Shown piece by piece: positions 46,507 through 55,033 of a DNA stretch of 64,000 bases. The translations under genes were made by a program, and so were the position numbers. Source of the DNA: Ilyomonas sp965219515. GTDB lineage: Bacteria; Bacteroidota; Bacteroidia; Chitinophagales; Chitinophagaceae. The notes under the pieces were generated by a model. The model did no database searches. It was not told the DNA's origin and saw only the letters and a program-made list of their open reading frames with translations. The first letter of the stretch is position 1, and each line of letters starts with the position of its first letter. The DNA lies in contig OZ244776.1 of NCBI GenBank assembly GCA_965219515.1, positions 2,604,001-2,668,000 of the forward strand. Direction: 5' to 3'.

Positions 46507-47691
46507 TTAAAACGTGAAGTTATAATTATTGTAGGCAGTCGGCATTTCACCCCAGGCACTCGAACAACTGTTTGTTGCGGTAGGCAAAGGAAATGGCGAT
46601 GAACCATAGCTCTTATTGTATTTAATATTTCTCTCTTGAAATTTAAGATTGTAAGTTACACCATGTGTTAATATCATTGTATTTGAAGAGCCGGCTGAAG
46701 GATCGACATAACCCTTATTGGGTATATTATTGAAATTTTGCCACAAGCCAGATGAGTTTCCATGATATGTCATACCGTTTTCTGACCATGTTTTACCGCC
46801 GTCTGTTGAATATCTGACTTCTTGCACATCGGGTTGTACAAAGCCGGAAGCTAAGCATGAATAAGATACATAGCCACCTACTATACTTAAGGAGCGCGAC
46901 GAACCGGTATTTTGATTTATATAACCCTGGTCTGTTCTTGAGCATGGATTGTATGAACCGTTTTGATAGTTTGGAGGTGTATATGGCTGAATACCAATAT
47001 TAAATTGCTCGATATCGGGGCAATTAGTCGCCATCGTTGCTCCCAATTTCATCGTGTAATTAAATTGGGGATTAAAATAAGCCGAATTTGAAATCAGATC
47101 TGATGTAAAGCCTACATCAAATAATTCGTATCCTGAATTGCTGGCATCTAACCCGAGATCTGTAATGGTAACATTGGTAATATCGGCTGTATAAGATAAT
47201 GTTCCATTACTTGCATAAATTCGCAGCAGTCCTTTTGTTTTAAAATTCGTATTAGTGGGATTAGTAGCAACAATATTATTATTGTTTGAGACCTGGTAAT
47301 GCCAAATAATTTTAGTAGATGGATTTGGTGTACCAGAGGTGCATAAAGTAGCAAGTGTATATGAAATTAAAGTTGCCGATGCATCATAATTAGAATAGTT
47401 GCACGCTGAAGTAATTAAATTTTGAGGGTTACTTAATTTTTCTTCGCTTATTTCGTTACCATTCTTATCTGATAAGAAAATACCTAATTTTTCATTCACA
47501 GAGACAGTAATCTGTGTTCCGTTCTTGCTTATTAATGACTTGGCATTTGCTATTGCTGAAGCAGTCTGTTTAGTTAACTGTTCAAATGTAATGTCATTCT
47601 TGTTGCAACTTAGAAAAAATAAAGCAGTAGTGAAAACAGACGAAACCAAGAGAACAATGCCCTTTTGTTTAGTAAAAACGATTTTTTTCAT
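46507..47691 (-). CDS. Hypothetical lipoprotein, unknown function
   Basis: A 394-residue lipoprotein (SSVFTTALFFLSC, Cys29). After a polar helix (TFEQLTKQTASAIANAKSLI) the mature part is Asn/Ser/Thr/Tyr-rich and mostly beta, with cysteines in pairs (C97/C121, C227/C251, C287, C381). The segment DVQEVRYSTDGGKTWSENGM resembles an Asp-box/BNR-type loop. No family recognised. It lies 44 bases before the T9SS cargo on the same strand, so the two are probably co-transcribed and may act together at the surface. Confidence 0.65.
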   Translation of the reverse strand: MKKIVFTKQKGIVLLVSSVFTTALFFLSCNKNDITFEQLTKQTASAIANAKSLISKNGTQITVSVNEKLGIFLSDKNGNEISEEKLSNPQNLITSACNYSNYDASATLISYTLATLCTSGTPNPSTKIIWHYQVSNNNNIVATNPTNTNFKTKGLLRIYASNGTLSYTADITNVTITDLGLDASNSGYELFDVGFTSDLISNSAYFNPQFNYTMKLGATMATNCPDIEQFNIGIQPYTPPNYQNGSYNPCSRTDQGYINQNTGSSRSLSIVGGYVSYSCLASGFVQPDVQEVRYSTDGGKTWSENGMTYHGNSSGLWQNFNNIPNKGYVDPSAGSSNTMILTHGVTYNLKFQERNIKYNKSYGSSPFPLPTATNSCSSAWGEMPTAYNNYNFTF

Positions 47692-47913
47692 AAATTTTTT
47701 TAAAGAATTAAGATTTTTGAAATTGTGAAAGTAAAATTACCATTAGTTTAATTATTTAAAAAGTTTTTTGTAATCAAATTCTTTTTCGCTTCCTCATTTT
47801 CTTCTGTAAAGTGTATGGCGGTGAAATTGAGACAATATAATCATCCCTGCATCATCTCGTATAGCGAACGATACGTAAACCAAACTCATGTTTGACATTT
47901 TCTAAAAACACAA

Positions 47914-47937
47914 AAGCCGCTACCTATGTAACGGCTT
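47914..47937 (-). terminator. Terminator after tRNA-Leu
   Basis: Arms AAGCCGCTAC and GTAACGGCTT with one mismatch close a 4-base loop. On the minus strand a T-rich tract follows. It lies 10 bases past tRNA-Leu. Confidence 0.75.
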
Positions 47938-47947
47938 CACTAACAAG

Positions 47948-48033
47948 TGCCTCAGGCGGGAATCGAACCCGCACTCGCGTTGCGGCGAACAGGATTTTAA
48001 GTCCTGCGTGTCTACCAGTTCCACCACCAAGGC
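47948..48033 (-). tRNA. tRNA-Leu (anticodon TAA)
   Basis: 86 bases, class II with a long variable arm. Acceptor GCCTTGG pairs with CTGAGGC (two G-T pairs), anticodon stem-loop GGACTTAAAATCC gives TAA, and the T arm has GTTCGATTC. The 3' CCA is not encoded. Transcribed with the tRNA-Gly 51 bases upstream. Confidence 0.96.
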
Positions 48034-48084
48034 AATGAGGTATTGGTAAAAAAAATCCCACCTGAAAAAGCGGGACTGTTGTTG

Positions 48085-48157
48085 AGCGGAAGACCGGGCT
48101 CGAACCGGCCACCTCGACCTTGGCAAGGTCGCGCTCTACCAAATGAGCTACTTCCGC
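48085..48157 (-). tRNA. tRNA-Gly (anticodon GCC)
   Basis: 73 bases. Acceptor GCGGAAG pairs with CTTCCGC, the D arm has AGCTCATTTGGTAGAGC, the anticodon stem-loop ACCTTGCCAAGGT gives GCC, and the T arm has GGTTCGAGCCC. Discriminator T; CCA not encoded. Confidence 0.97.
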
Positions 48158-48240
48158 TGATGATGTAAACAAGAACTTTTCGGGGCTGCAAATATAATTA
48201 TCCGCATTTAACTGCAAAACTTTTCGCCGCTTTTTATTTT

Positions 48241-48444
48241 CTATTTGTATTCCGGCGTATAAAGCGTATTGCCCGGCACTTCCACATCGGGCTTGCCTTT
48301 CCAGCGATGCTTATACAACTCGTAACAGGCGCCCACCATCCAGGAAACCAAACAAAATACAACTACATAAAACAAAAAACGCGAGGAAGCCACCCAGTTG
48401 TATTGTAAGTCTTTGTCTTTTATTTCCTGTATATCGTCTATCAT
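48241..48444 (-). CDS. Small single-pass membrane protein
   Basis: With the ATG at 48444 the product is 67 residues: a charged N-terminus (MIDDIQEIKDKDLQYNW), one transmembrane helix (FLFYVVVFCLVSWMVGAC) and a basic then acidic tail ending NTLYTPEYK. No family recognised. The tail may lie in the periplasm or cytoplasm. It precedes the tRNA genes on the same strand. Confidence 0.55.
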   Translation of the reverse strand: MIDDIQEIKDKDLQYNWVASSRFLFYVVVFCLVSWMVGACYELYKHRWKGKPDVEVPGNTLYTPEYK

Positions 48445-48557
48445 ATCTCTAACAATTGCGGTGCAAAAATAAGTGAGCAAAGCAATACGGAAACCATTTT
48501 ACATGATTTATTTGCCTTCAACTTTTAATTTTTTTGTGGTAACAGAAACAAAATGAA

Positions 48558-49697
48558 TCATAAAACGCCTTTGGTACTTGGCAAGTAATTACTCAGCGGA
48601 TCGCGCTTTACAGCCATTCGTATGGCTTTGGCAAACGCTTTAAAAACGGCTTCTATTTTATGATGCTCGTTGCTTCCTCTGCATTCGATATTCAGGTTGC
48701 AGCGCGCCGCATCGCTAAACGATTTAAAAAAGTGAACAAACATTTCAGTGGGCATCTCTCCTATCTTTTCGCGGCTAAATTCCACATTCCACACCAGCCA
48801 GCTTCTGCCGCCAAAATCAATCAGCACTTTGGCTTCAGCATCGTCCATCGGCAAGGCAAAACCATATCGTTCCATGCCGCGCTTATCTGCCAGCGCAATG
48901 GCAAACGCTTCACCCAAAGCGATGGCAGTATCTTCTATGGTATGATGCTCGTCTATATGCAAATCGCCTTGCACCTGTATTGTCAAATCCATTCTGCCAT
49001 GCCGCGCAAGCTGATCGAGCATGTGGTTAAAAAAACCAATGCCGGTATTGATATCCGAATTGCCGGAACCATCCATGTTTAACGCTACCGCAATCTTTGT
49101 TTCACTCGTATTTCTTTCATGCTTAACCACGCGCGCATCGTGTTTTAAATAATGATAAATATCGCTCCAGCGTTTTGTTTCCAGCGCAATCACAGGTTGC
49201 AGTTCGGCGCGCGAATCCTGCAATTCGGCACCGCCAAGCGTTTCGTCGTTATTCAGCCAGATGGCTTTGCAGCCCATATTTTTAGCAAACTGTACATCGG
49301 TAATGCGGTCGCCAATCATAAAACTGCTGGCAATATCGTAGTCGGCATTCTGCAAATACTCCGCAATTATACCGGTGTTAGGCTTGCGCGTTGGCGCGTT
49401 GTCTCTGGCAAATGTTCTGTCGAAAAAACATTGGGTAAAATGAATGGCTTCGTTTTCCAGGCTTTTCATAATAAACTGCTGCACCGGCCAAAACGCATCT
49501 TCCGGAAACGTGTCTGTTCCCAAACCGTCCTGATTGCTTACCATGATTAATTCGTAATCTAACTCGGCAGCAATGCGTCGCATATAAGTAAACATATCGG
49601 GATAAAATGTAAGCTTATCGAAGCTGTCTATCTGGTAAGTTGGCGGCGCTTCATTAATCAGCGTACCGTCACGATCTATAAAAAGTATCTTTTTCAT
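48558..49697 (-). CDS. hisB: Bifunctional histidinol-phosphatase / imidazoleglycerol-phosphate dehydratase
   Basis: A 379-residue fusion from the ATG at 49697. The N-terminal HAD phosphatase (1-165) has FIDRDGTLINEAP with both catalytic aspartates and MIGDRITDVQFAKNMGC. The C-terminal IGPD domain (190-379) has the paired metal-binding sites HMLDQLARHG, DEHHTIEDTAIALGEA, and near the end HHKIEAVFKAFAKAIRMA. It catalyses steps 6 and 8 of histidine synthesis in the cytoplasm. No other his gene lies in the window, though his genes could follow beyond the adjacent unrelated genes. Confidence 0.94.
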   Translation of the reverse strand: MKKILFIDRDGTLINEAPPTYQIDSFDKLTFYPDMFTYMRRIAAELDYELIMVSNQDGLGTDTFPEDAFWPVQQFIMKSLENEAIHFTQCFFDRTFARDNAPTRKPNTGIIAEYLQNADYDIASSFMIGDRITDVQFAKNMGCKAIWLNNDETLGGAELQDSRAELQPVIALETKRWSDIYHYLKHDARVVKHERNTSETKIAVALNMDGSGNSDINTGIGFFNHMLDQLARHGRMDLTIQVQGDLHIDEHHTIEDTAIALGEAFAIALADKRGMERYGFALPMDDAEAKVLIDFGGRSWLVWNVEFSREKIGEMPTEMFVHFFKSFSDAARCNLNIECRGSNEHHKIEAVFKAFAKAIRMAVKRDPLSNYLPSTKGVL

Positions 49698-49783
49698 ATT
49701 ATATTTTTTAACTGCGAAGCCGCAAAGAAAAGAAGAAACGCAAAGCTGATTGCTTGTAAAAATAAACAAGCAGGACAGTAATT

Positions 49784-50515
49784 TTAATTTGGGTAATGAT
49801 TCACAATTGTATAAAACAGAAACGCTGCCAAAGCGGCAATGAGTGTATTGATAAAATTAACCGCATCATTATTCAACAGCTTCTTTCGCTCGAAAGCCGC
49901 GCCCAGCAAAGAATCGGACAAATTGCCCACAGTTCCGGCAATAACAATGATTACAAAAAGAGACGTCTTCCATCCAAAGCCAATTGCATACACCAAACCA
50001 ATCAATACACTTCCCGCCAGGCCTGCCAATGTTCCTTCCAGGCTGATTACGCCATCGAGCCCGCGCTTGTCTTTTTGAAAAGTAAGTATATTGTAAAAGC
50101 GTTTGCCATACACATTTCCCAGTTCCGACGACAAGGTATCAGCCGTTGCCGAAGCCAGCGCAGCCGCCATTATCAACTGCAATAAAACGTTGTATTGGGG
50201 AAGAAAATAAATAAGCAATCCTGCCATAGCGGAAATACCGGCATTGGCAATAACCTGACTTGCTTTCCGGGTTCCGTTATAGTTTTCGGATAATAATAAA
50301 CGTTGCTTGTCTTTCATTCGCCACGAAGTAGCCAGCGTGCCCGGCACAAAAAAAGTTGCCAGCATCGCTATGCCGGTAAATCCTGCACCGATGTAAATGC
50401 AGATGCCAAGCAAACCGCCGGTTAGCGAAGCCGTCAGCGTCAGTTTTTTTAGCCTTGCACTCAAGCTCATGGCAGACAATAAAATAAAAAGAAGCCATAG
50501 GTTTTCTGCATTCAT
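49784..50515 (-). CDS. DUF92 family integral membrane protein
   Basis: A 243-residue protein with about six to seven helices. DUF92 marks: LTASLTGGLLGICIYIGAGF, the SENYNGTRKASQVIANAG motif, ASATADTLSSELG, and GTVGNLSDSLLGAAFERK. The family includes plant VTE6 phytyl-phosphate kinase and bacterial proteins of unproven role. A CTP-dependent prenyl- or lipid-phosphate kinase activity is a reasonable guess. It lies upstream of hisB on the same strand, 86 bases away. Confidence 0.85.
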   Translation of the reverse strand: MNAENLWLLFILLSAMSLSARLKKLTLTASLTGGLLGICIYIGAGFTGIAMLATFFVPGTLATSWRMKDKQRLLLSENYNGTRKASQVIANAGISAMAGLLIYFLPQYNVLLQLIMAAALASATADTLSSELGNVYGKRFYNILTFQKDKRGLDGVISLEGTLAGLAGSVLIGLVYAIGFGWKTSLFVIIVIAGTVGNLSDSLLGAAFERKKLLNNDAVNFINTLIAALAAFLFYTIVNHYPN

Positions 50516-50680
50516 ACTTGTAAAATAACCTTATTTGCAGGTATAGACAATAAGGTGGGAGGCATAAGGTGTAAAGAATGGGATAAAATAAACGAAAGCT
50601 AAAAACCCATATCTCAAACCCTGTACGCCCCAGACCCGCTACCTTCATTCTCCCCTGATTTTTTATACCACAGAATCCTC

Positions 50681-50688
50681 TATTTTTG
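50681..50688 (+). promoter_or_regulatory. -7 promoter element of the pyruvate dehydrogenase beta gene
   Basis: TATTTTTG matches TAnnTTTG exactly and lies 35 bases before the ATG. No clear -33 TTG was found at the usual distance. Confidence 0.5.
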
Positions 50689-50723
50689 CCCCTCTTTTTT
50701 ACAGATAACAATACAAGATATTT

Positions 50724-51710
50724 ATGCGACAAATTGCTTACCGCGAAGCTCTTCGCGAAGCCATGAGCGAGGAAATGAGACGGGATGACCGCGTGTTTCT
50801 GATGGGTGAAGAAGTGGCCGAATATAACGGCGCCTACAAAGTGAGCCAGGGAATGCTGGCAGAATTTGGCGACAAGCGTATTATTGATACGCCCATTACA
50901 GAACTTGGTTTTGCCGGCGTTGCGGTTGGGGCAGCGCAGAACGGTTTGCGGCCGATTGTAGAGTTTATGACCTGGAATTTTGCGGTGCTTGCGCTTGATC
51001 AGATTTTAAATACGGCTTCTAAAATGCTGGCGATGAGCGGCGGACAAATCGGCTGCCCCATTGTGTTTCGCGGTCCTAACGGCAGTGCTGGTCAGTTGGG
51101 TGCACAACACTCCACCGCGTTTGAAAGCTATTTTGCCAATATTCCCGGTTTAAAAGTGGTGTCGCCATCTAATGGTTATGATGCAAAAGGATTGCTGAAG
51201 CAATCCATTCGTTACGAGGAAGACCCCGTGATGTTTATGGAAGGAGAAGTAACGTATGGCGATAAAAGCGAAGTGCCGGAAGAAGAGTATTACATTCCAT
51301 TGGGAAAATCCGATATAAAAAAAGAGGGGAAAGATGTAACCATCGTTTCGTATAACAAAATGATGAAAGTGGCTTTGGCTTCGGCTGCCGAACTGGAGAA
51401 AGAAGGCATAAGCGCAGAAGTGATAGACCTGCGCACGGTTCGTCCGCTCGACTGGCAGACCATTTTGCAAAGCGTGCAAAAAACAAACCGCCTGGTAATT
51501 GTGGAAGAACAGTGGCCCATGTGTTCGGTATCGTCTGAAATTGCATACCGCATTCAAAAAGAAGGCTTCGATTATCTGGACGCGCCCATTCGCCGAATTA
51601 CGTCTGCCGACGCGCCCATGCACTATGCGCCCAACCTGGCGGCGGCTTATTTGCCCGATGTGCCACGTACCATAAACTTAGTGAAAGAAGTGATGTATAT
51701 GAAAAAATAA
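50724..51710 (+). CDS. pdhB: Pyruvate dehydrogenase E1 component, beta subunit
   Basis: A 328-residue thiamine-diphosphate enzyme subunit (transketolase pyrimidine-binding and C-terminal domains). Marks: REALREAMSEEMRRDDRVFLMGEEVAEYNGAY-type start (E28 acting on the cofactor), IDTPITELGFAGVAVGAA, EFMTWNFAVLALDQI, and the C-terminal VIDLRTVRPLDWQTILQSV. With an alpha subunit (not in the window) and E2/E3 it converts pyruvate to acetyl-CoA. Branched-chain 2-oxoacid E1 beta is a close relative; the IDTPITE and QMxGGQ-like sequence favour pyruvate. Confidence 0.92.
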   Translation: MRQIAYREALREAMSEEMRRDDRVFLMGEEVAEYNGAYKVSQGMLAEFGDKRIIDTPITELGFAGVAVGAAQNGLRPIVEFMTWNFAVLALDQILNTASKMLAMSGGQIGCPIVFRGPNGSAGQLGAQHSTAFESYFANIPGLKVVSPSNGYDAKGLLKQSIRYEEDPVMFMEGEVTYGDKSEVPEEEYYIPLGKSDIKKEGKDVTIVSYNKMMKVALASAAELEKEGISAEVIDLRTVRPLDWQTILQSVQKTNRLVIVEEQWPMCSVSSEIAYRIQKEGFDYLDAPIRRITSADAPMHYAPNLAAAYLPDVPRTINLVKEVMYMKK

Positions 51711-51758
51711 GTTGGGAAGACGGGAAGACGGAAAAAATGAATTCATAACAATATAGAT

Positions 51759-51782
51759 ATCCCGGTGCGAAAGCATCGGGAT
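51759..51782 (+). terminator. Terminator after pdhB
   Basis: ATCCCGGTGC-GAAA-GCATCGGGAT, a 10-bp stem with one G-T pair and a GNRA-type GAAA tetraloop, followed by TTGTTTTAT. It lies 49 bases after the pdhB stop. Confidence 0.75.
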
Positions 51783-51799
51783 TTGTTTTATAGCAGAAA

Positions 51800-52879
51800 A
51801 TGAAGAAGAAGCGCATCGTTTATTTTACCAAACATACCACTGCCGGACCAAGCAGCCGCTACCGCAGCTATGCGTATCATTCGTATCTGAAACAAAACGG
51901 TTTTATCATTACGTCTTATCCATTGTTTCCTTCTTCCTATTTACGCCGGTTTTACAATACGGGAAAGAAACCAAAACTCTTTGTTTTGTATGCTTACCTG
52001 CGGCGGTTTTTTCAATTGCTGTTTTTACAACACTTCGATATTATTTACATTGAATATGAGTTGTTTCCCTATCTGCCTTTGGCAATAGAAAAACGGCTGC
52101 TGTGCAACCGGAAACATATTGTATTAGATTATGATGATGCCGTTTTTCACAATTATGATAACAGCAAAAATGCGCTTATAAAAAAATGGTGCGGCAATAA
52201 AATTTTTCAATTGGTTCGTCTTGCCGATCTTGTCATTACCGGCAGTCCGTATCTTACAAAAAGCTTATCACCTTATGCCAAAAAAATAACAGAAATACCA
52301 ACCAGCGTTTCCGTGCAACGTTATATCAGAACATTGCCGGCAGCAATTTCGGGTCATCAGAATGCTTTTCGTATCGCGTGGATTGGTTCTCCCACCACAA
52401 GCCGGTTTGTGTTGCTGATAAAAGATTGCCTGCTGCAGCTTCAGGAATTATACAACATACAGCTTGTTTTGATTGGCTTTGACAAAACATGGGAAAACGA
52501 TTTACAAGGCTTATCTTATACAATACATGAATGGCAGCAGCACACCGAAATCGCTTTGCTGAAAACCTGTAATGTTGGTGTTATGCCGCTATCCGGCGAG
52601 CCGTTCAGCCAAGGCAAATGCGGCTTCAAGCTCATTCAATATATGGCGTGCGGTTTGCCCACCATTTCAACACCGGTGGACGCCAATGTAAAAATAAATC
52701 ATGGCAACGATAACCTGTTTGCCAACACAAAATATGAATGGTATTCCTGCTTTACGGTAATGATTCAGAATAAAGAGTGGTATAAAGAAGTGGGTAAAAA
52801 AAACCAGGAGATTGCAGAGAAATATTACGCGGTTGAAAACAATCGTTCCCTGTATCTTTCGTTGTTTCAAAACACATAG
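51800..52879 (+). CDS. Glycosyltransferase family 4-like protein
   Basis: A 359-residue protein with GT-B layout and no membrane anchor. N-terminal YFTKHTTAGPSSRYRSYAY is typical of group 1 transferases. LDYDDAVFHNY, LADLVITGSPYL and the C-terminal LKTCNVGVMPLSGEPFSQGKCGFKLIQYMACGLPTISTPV (given in parts: VGVMPL, GKCGFKLIQYMACGLP) carry the nucleotide-sugar E/K-x7-E equivalent. It builds envelope polysaccharide or glycan. It is followed after 13 bases by a TonB-dependent receptor, an unusual pairing. Confidence 0.8.
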   Translation: MKKKRIVYFTKHTTAGPSSRYRSYAYHSYLKQNGFIITSYPLFPSSYLRRFYNTGKKPKLFVLYAYLRRFFQLLFLQHFDIIYIEYELFPYLPLAIEKRLLCNRKHIVLDYDDAVFHNYDNSKNALIKKWCGNKIFQLVRLADLVITGSPYLTKSLSPYAKKITEIPTSVSVQRYIRTLPAAISGHQNAFRIAWIGSPTTSRFVLLIKDCLLQLQELYNIQLVLIGFDKTWENDLQGLSYTIHEWQQHTEIALLKTCNVGVMPLSGEPFSQGKCGFKLIQYMACGLPTISTPVDANVKINHGNDNLFANTKYEWYSCFTVMIQNKEWYKEVGKKNQEIAEKYYAVENNRSLYLSLFQNT

Positions 52880-52892
52880 GCGGAGAATCAGC

Positions 52893-54959
52893 ATGAAATA
52901 TCGCATCGCAATTTATCTGATTATTATAAACACAATTTGTTCCTTTTCTGCATCAGCCCAGAACGCAGATACGGCAAGGCTTTCCCTAAACAGCGATTCT
53001 ACAAAAACAAACACGTTACACGATGTAACCGTTACCGCATTCAGCCTGCAAAGCCGATGGCAGGATGCACCCGCTGCCGTTGCCGTCATCACCCAAAAAC
53101 AATTGCAGCTATTAAACAATGTATCGCTTGTACCTGTTTTTAACACCGTTGCCGGCGTAAGAATGGAAGAGCGTTCGCCGGGTAGTTATCGCCTTTCTAT
53201 CAGGGGCAGTTTATTGCGGTCTCCGTTTGGCGTGCGCAACGTAAAAGTGTACTGGAACGACATACCGCTAACCGATGCCGGCGGCAATACCTATCTCAAT
53301 ATCGTTGACATCAGCCAGGTGCAATCGGCAGAAATTATCAAAGGTCCGGCAAGCAGCTTGTACGGCGCCAATACGGGCGGCGCCGTTATTCTTCATTCCG
53401 GTAATTATACAGGCAAAAACCAGGCGTCTGCTTCATTAAATGGCGGTTCATACGGGTTATTTGATGAGCAGGCAGCATACTCTCATACAAATCAGAATTT
53501 TGAAACGGGCATCCAACAGGTGCATCAGCAAAGCGATGGCTACCGCGATCATTCAGCCACGCGAAAAGATGCGCTGAAATGGGATGGCAACTGGCAGATT
53601 TTAAACAAAGAAAAATTATCTTTTTTATCATTTTATTCCGACCTGTATTATCAAACGCCGGGCGCACTTACCTTATCGCAACTTTACTCTGATACCACGG
53701 CTTACCCGAAAGCGGTGGCGCAACACAACGCGGTGTATAACAAAACCATTTTTGGCGGCATAAGCCTGACATCAGATTTGGCAAAGCACTTTGATAACAT
53801 TACAACCATAACCGCAAATCATACCTCTTTTAAAAACCCGTTTACCACCAATTATGAGTTAAGAGATGAAAACAATTATGGAGGCAGAACTGCCTTTGCT
53901 TATCACGCCGAAACAAAAACAATATCTTTAAAAGGGCTGGCTGGTGCGGAATGGCTGCGCAATCATTCTTTTATAGATGACTTTGATAATAACGGAGGCA
54001 AGAAAGGAAATGTGCAGTTTAAAGATGAGTTATATGCCACGCAATATTCGTTGTTTACGCAAATTAATCTTACTATAAACAAAAGGCTTATCATACAAAC
54101 GGGCATCAGCGATAACAAACAAATCATTCGTTACCGCCGCCCCGCCGATCCGGCATTGCATCAGTTTCAAAAAAGCCGTACCAACAATTTATTTGCGCCG
54201 CGTTTTAGTGCCTTGTATAAAATAGTAAATGATATAAATGCGTATGCCGTTATCGCCAAAGGATTTTCGCCACCCACCATTGCCGAGCTTCACCCGTCTG
54301 ACGGAACGTTTAACGATAGTCTGCAAACAGAATTTGGCTGGAATTATGAAGCAGGCATTAAAGGCAGCTTTGCCAATAATAAAATTCTGTTTGATGCCTC
54401 GGTATATTCGTTTGGTTTGCGCAGTGCCATCGTAAGAAAAAGCAATGAGCCGGAATTCTACGTAAATGCGGGAAAAACAAAACAGCAGGGACTTGAAGTA
54501 TGGCTGAAAGGATTTCTTTACAGCAACAATAAAACGTTTATCACTTTTTTTTCCGTAGCCAATAGTTTTGCTTATCAGCCTTATCTGTTTACTTCGTATA
54601 TCATAGACGAAAACGATTACAGCGGCAACCGCATTACCGGCGTGCCTCGCGTTATTAATGTTACAACCATAGAAGCTGCCAGCAGAACCGGTTTGTATGC
54701 AAACATTATTTTTAATGCCGTATCATCGGTTTCGCTGAACGATGCGTCATCCGCTTTTGCAAAGCCGCATCATCTGCTGCAAATGAAAGTCGGCTTGCAA
54801 AAAAAAATTCACCAGGTGCGCTATCATTTTTTTATCGGCGGAGACAACCTGTTGAACGAAACATACAGTTTGGGCAACGACATCAATGCTTTCGGCGGAC
54901 GTTATTACAACCCGGCGCCGAAGCGGAATTATTTTGCGGGCATACAAATATGGTTGTAG
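52893..54959 (+). CDS. TonB-dependent outer membrane receptor
   Basis: From the ATG at 52893 the product is 688 residues with signal peptide (MKYRIAIYLIIINTICSFSA). It lacks the SusC-type N-terminal extra domain: the TonB-box-like LHDVTVTAFSLQ is followed by the plug (about 45-165, PAAVAVITQKQLQLLNNVS, LSIRGSLLRSPFGVRNV, IIKGPASSLYGANTGGAVIL) and a 22-strand barrel. The ligand may be a siderophore, cobalamin or other chelate. The start is 13 bases after the preceding glycosyltransferase stop, so they form one transcript. Confidence 0.92.
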   Translation: MKYRIAIYLIIINTICSFSASAQNADTARLSLNSDSTKTNTLHDVTVTAFSLQSRWQDAPAAVAVITQKQLQLLNNVSLVPVFNTVAGVRMEERSPGSYRLSIRGSLLRSPFGVRNVKVYWNDIPLTDAGGNTYLNIVDISQVQSAEIIKGPASSLYGANTGGAVILHSGNYTGKNQASASLNGGSYGLFDEQAAYSHTNQNFETGIQQVHQQSDGYRDHSATRKDALKWDGNWQILNKEKLSFLSFYSDLYYQTPGALTLSQLYSDTTAYPKAVAQHNAVYNKTIFGGISLTSDLAKHFDNITTITANHTSFKNPFTTNYELRDENNYGGRTAFAYHAETKTISLKGLAGAEWLRNHSFIDDFDNNGGKKGNVQFKDELYATQYSLFTQINLTINKRLIIQTGISDNKQIIRYRRPADPALHQFQKSRTNNLFAPRFSALYKIVNDINAYAVIAKGFSPPTIAELHPSDGTFNDSLQTEFGWNYEAGIKGSFANNKILFDASVYSFGLRSAIVRKSNEPEFYVNAGKTKQQGLEVWLKGFLYSNNKTFITFFSVANSFAYQPYLFTSYIIDENDYSGNRITGVPRVINVTTIEAASRTGLYANIIFNAVSSVSLNDASSAFAKPHHLLQMKVGLQKKIHQVRYHFFIGGDNLLNETYSLGNDINAFGGRYYNPAPKRNYFAGIQIWL

Positions 54960-55033
54960 TTATAAACAAATTATAAGCGCCTAAAAAGCTTTTTCTGTTA
55001 AAAACTTATTTTCCATTTTTTTTGATAACACAC

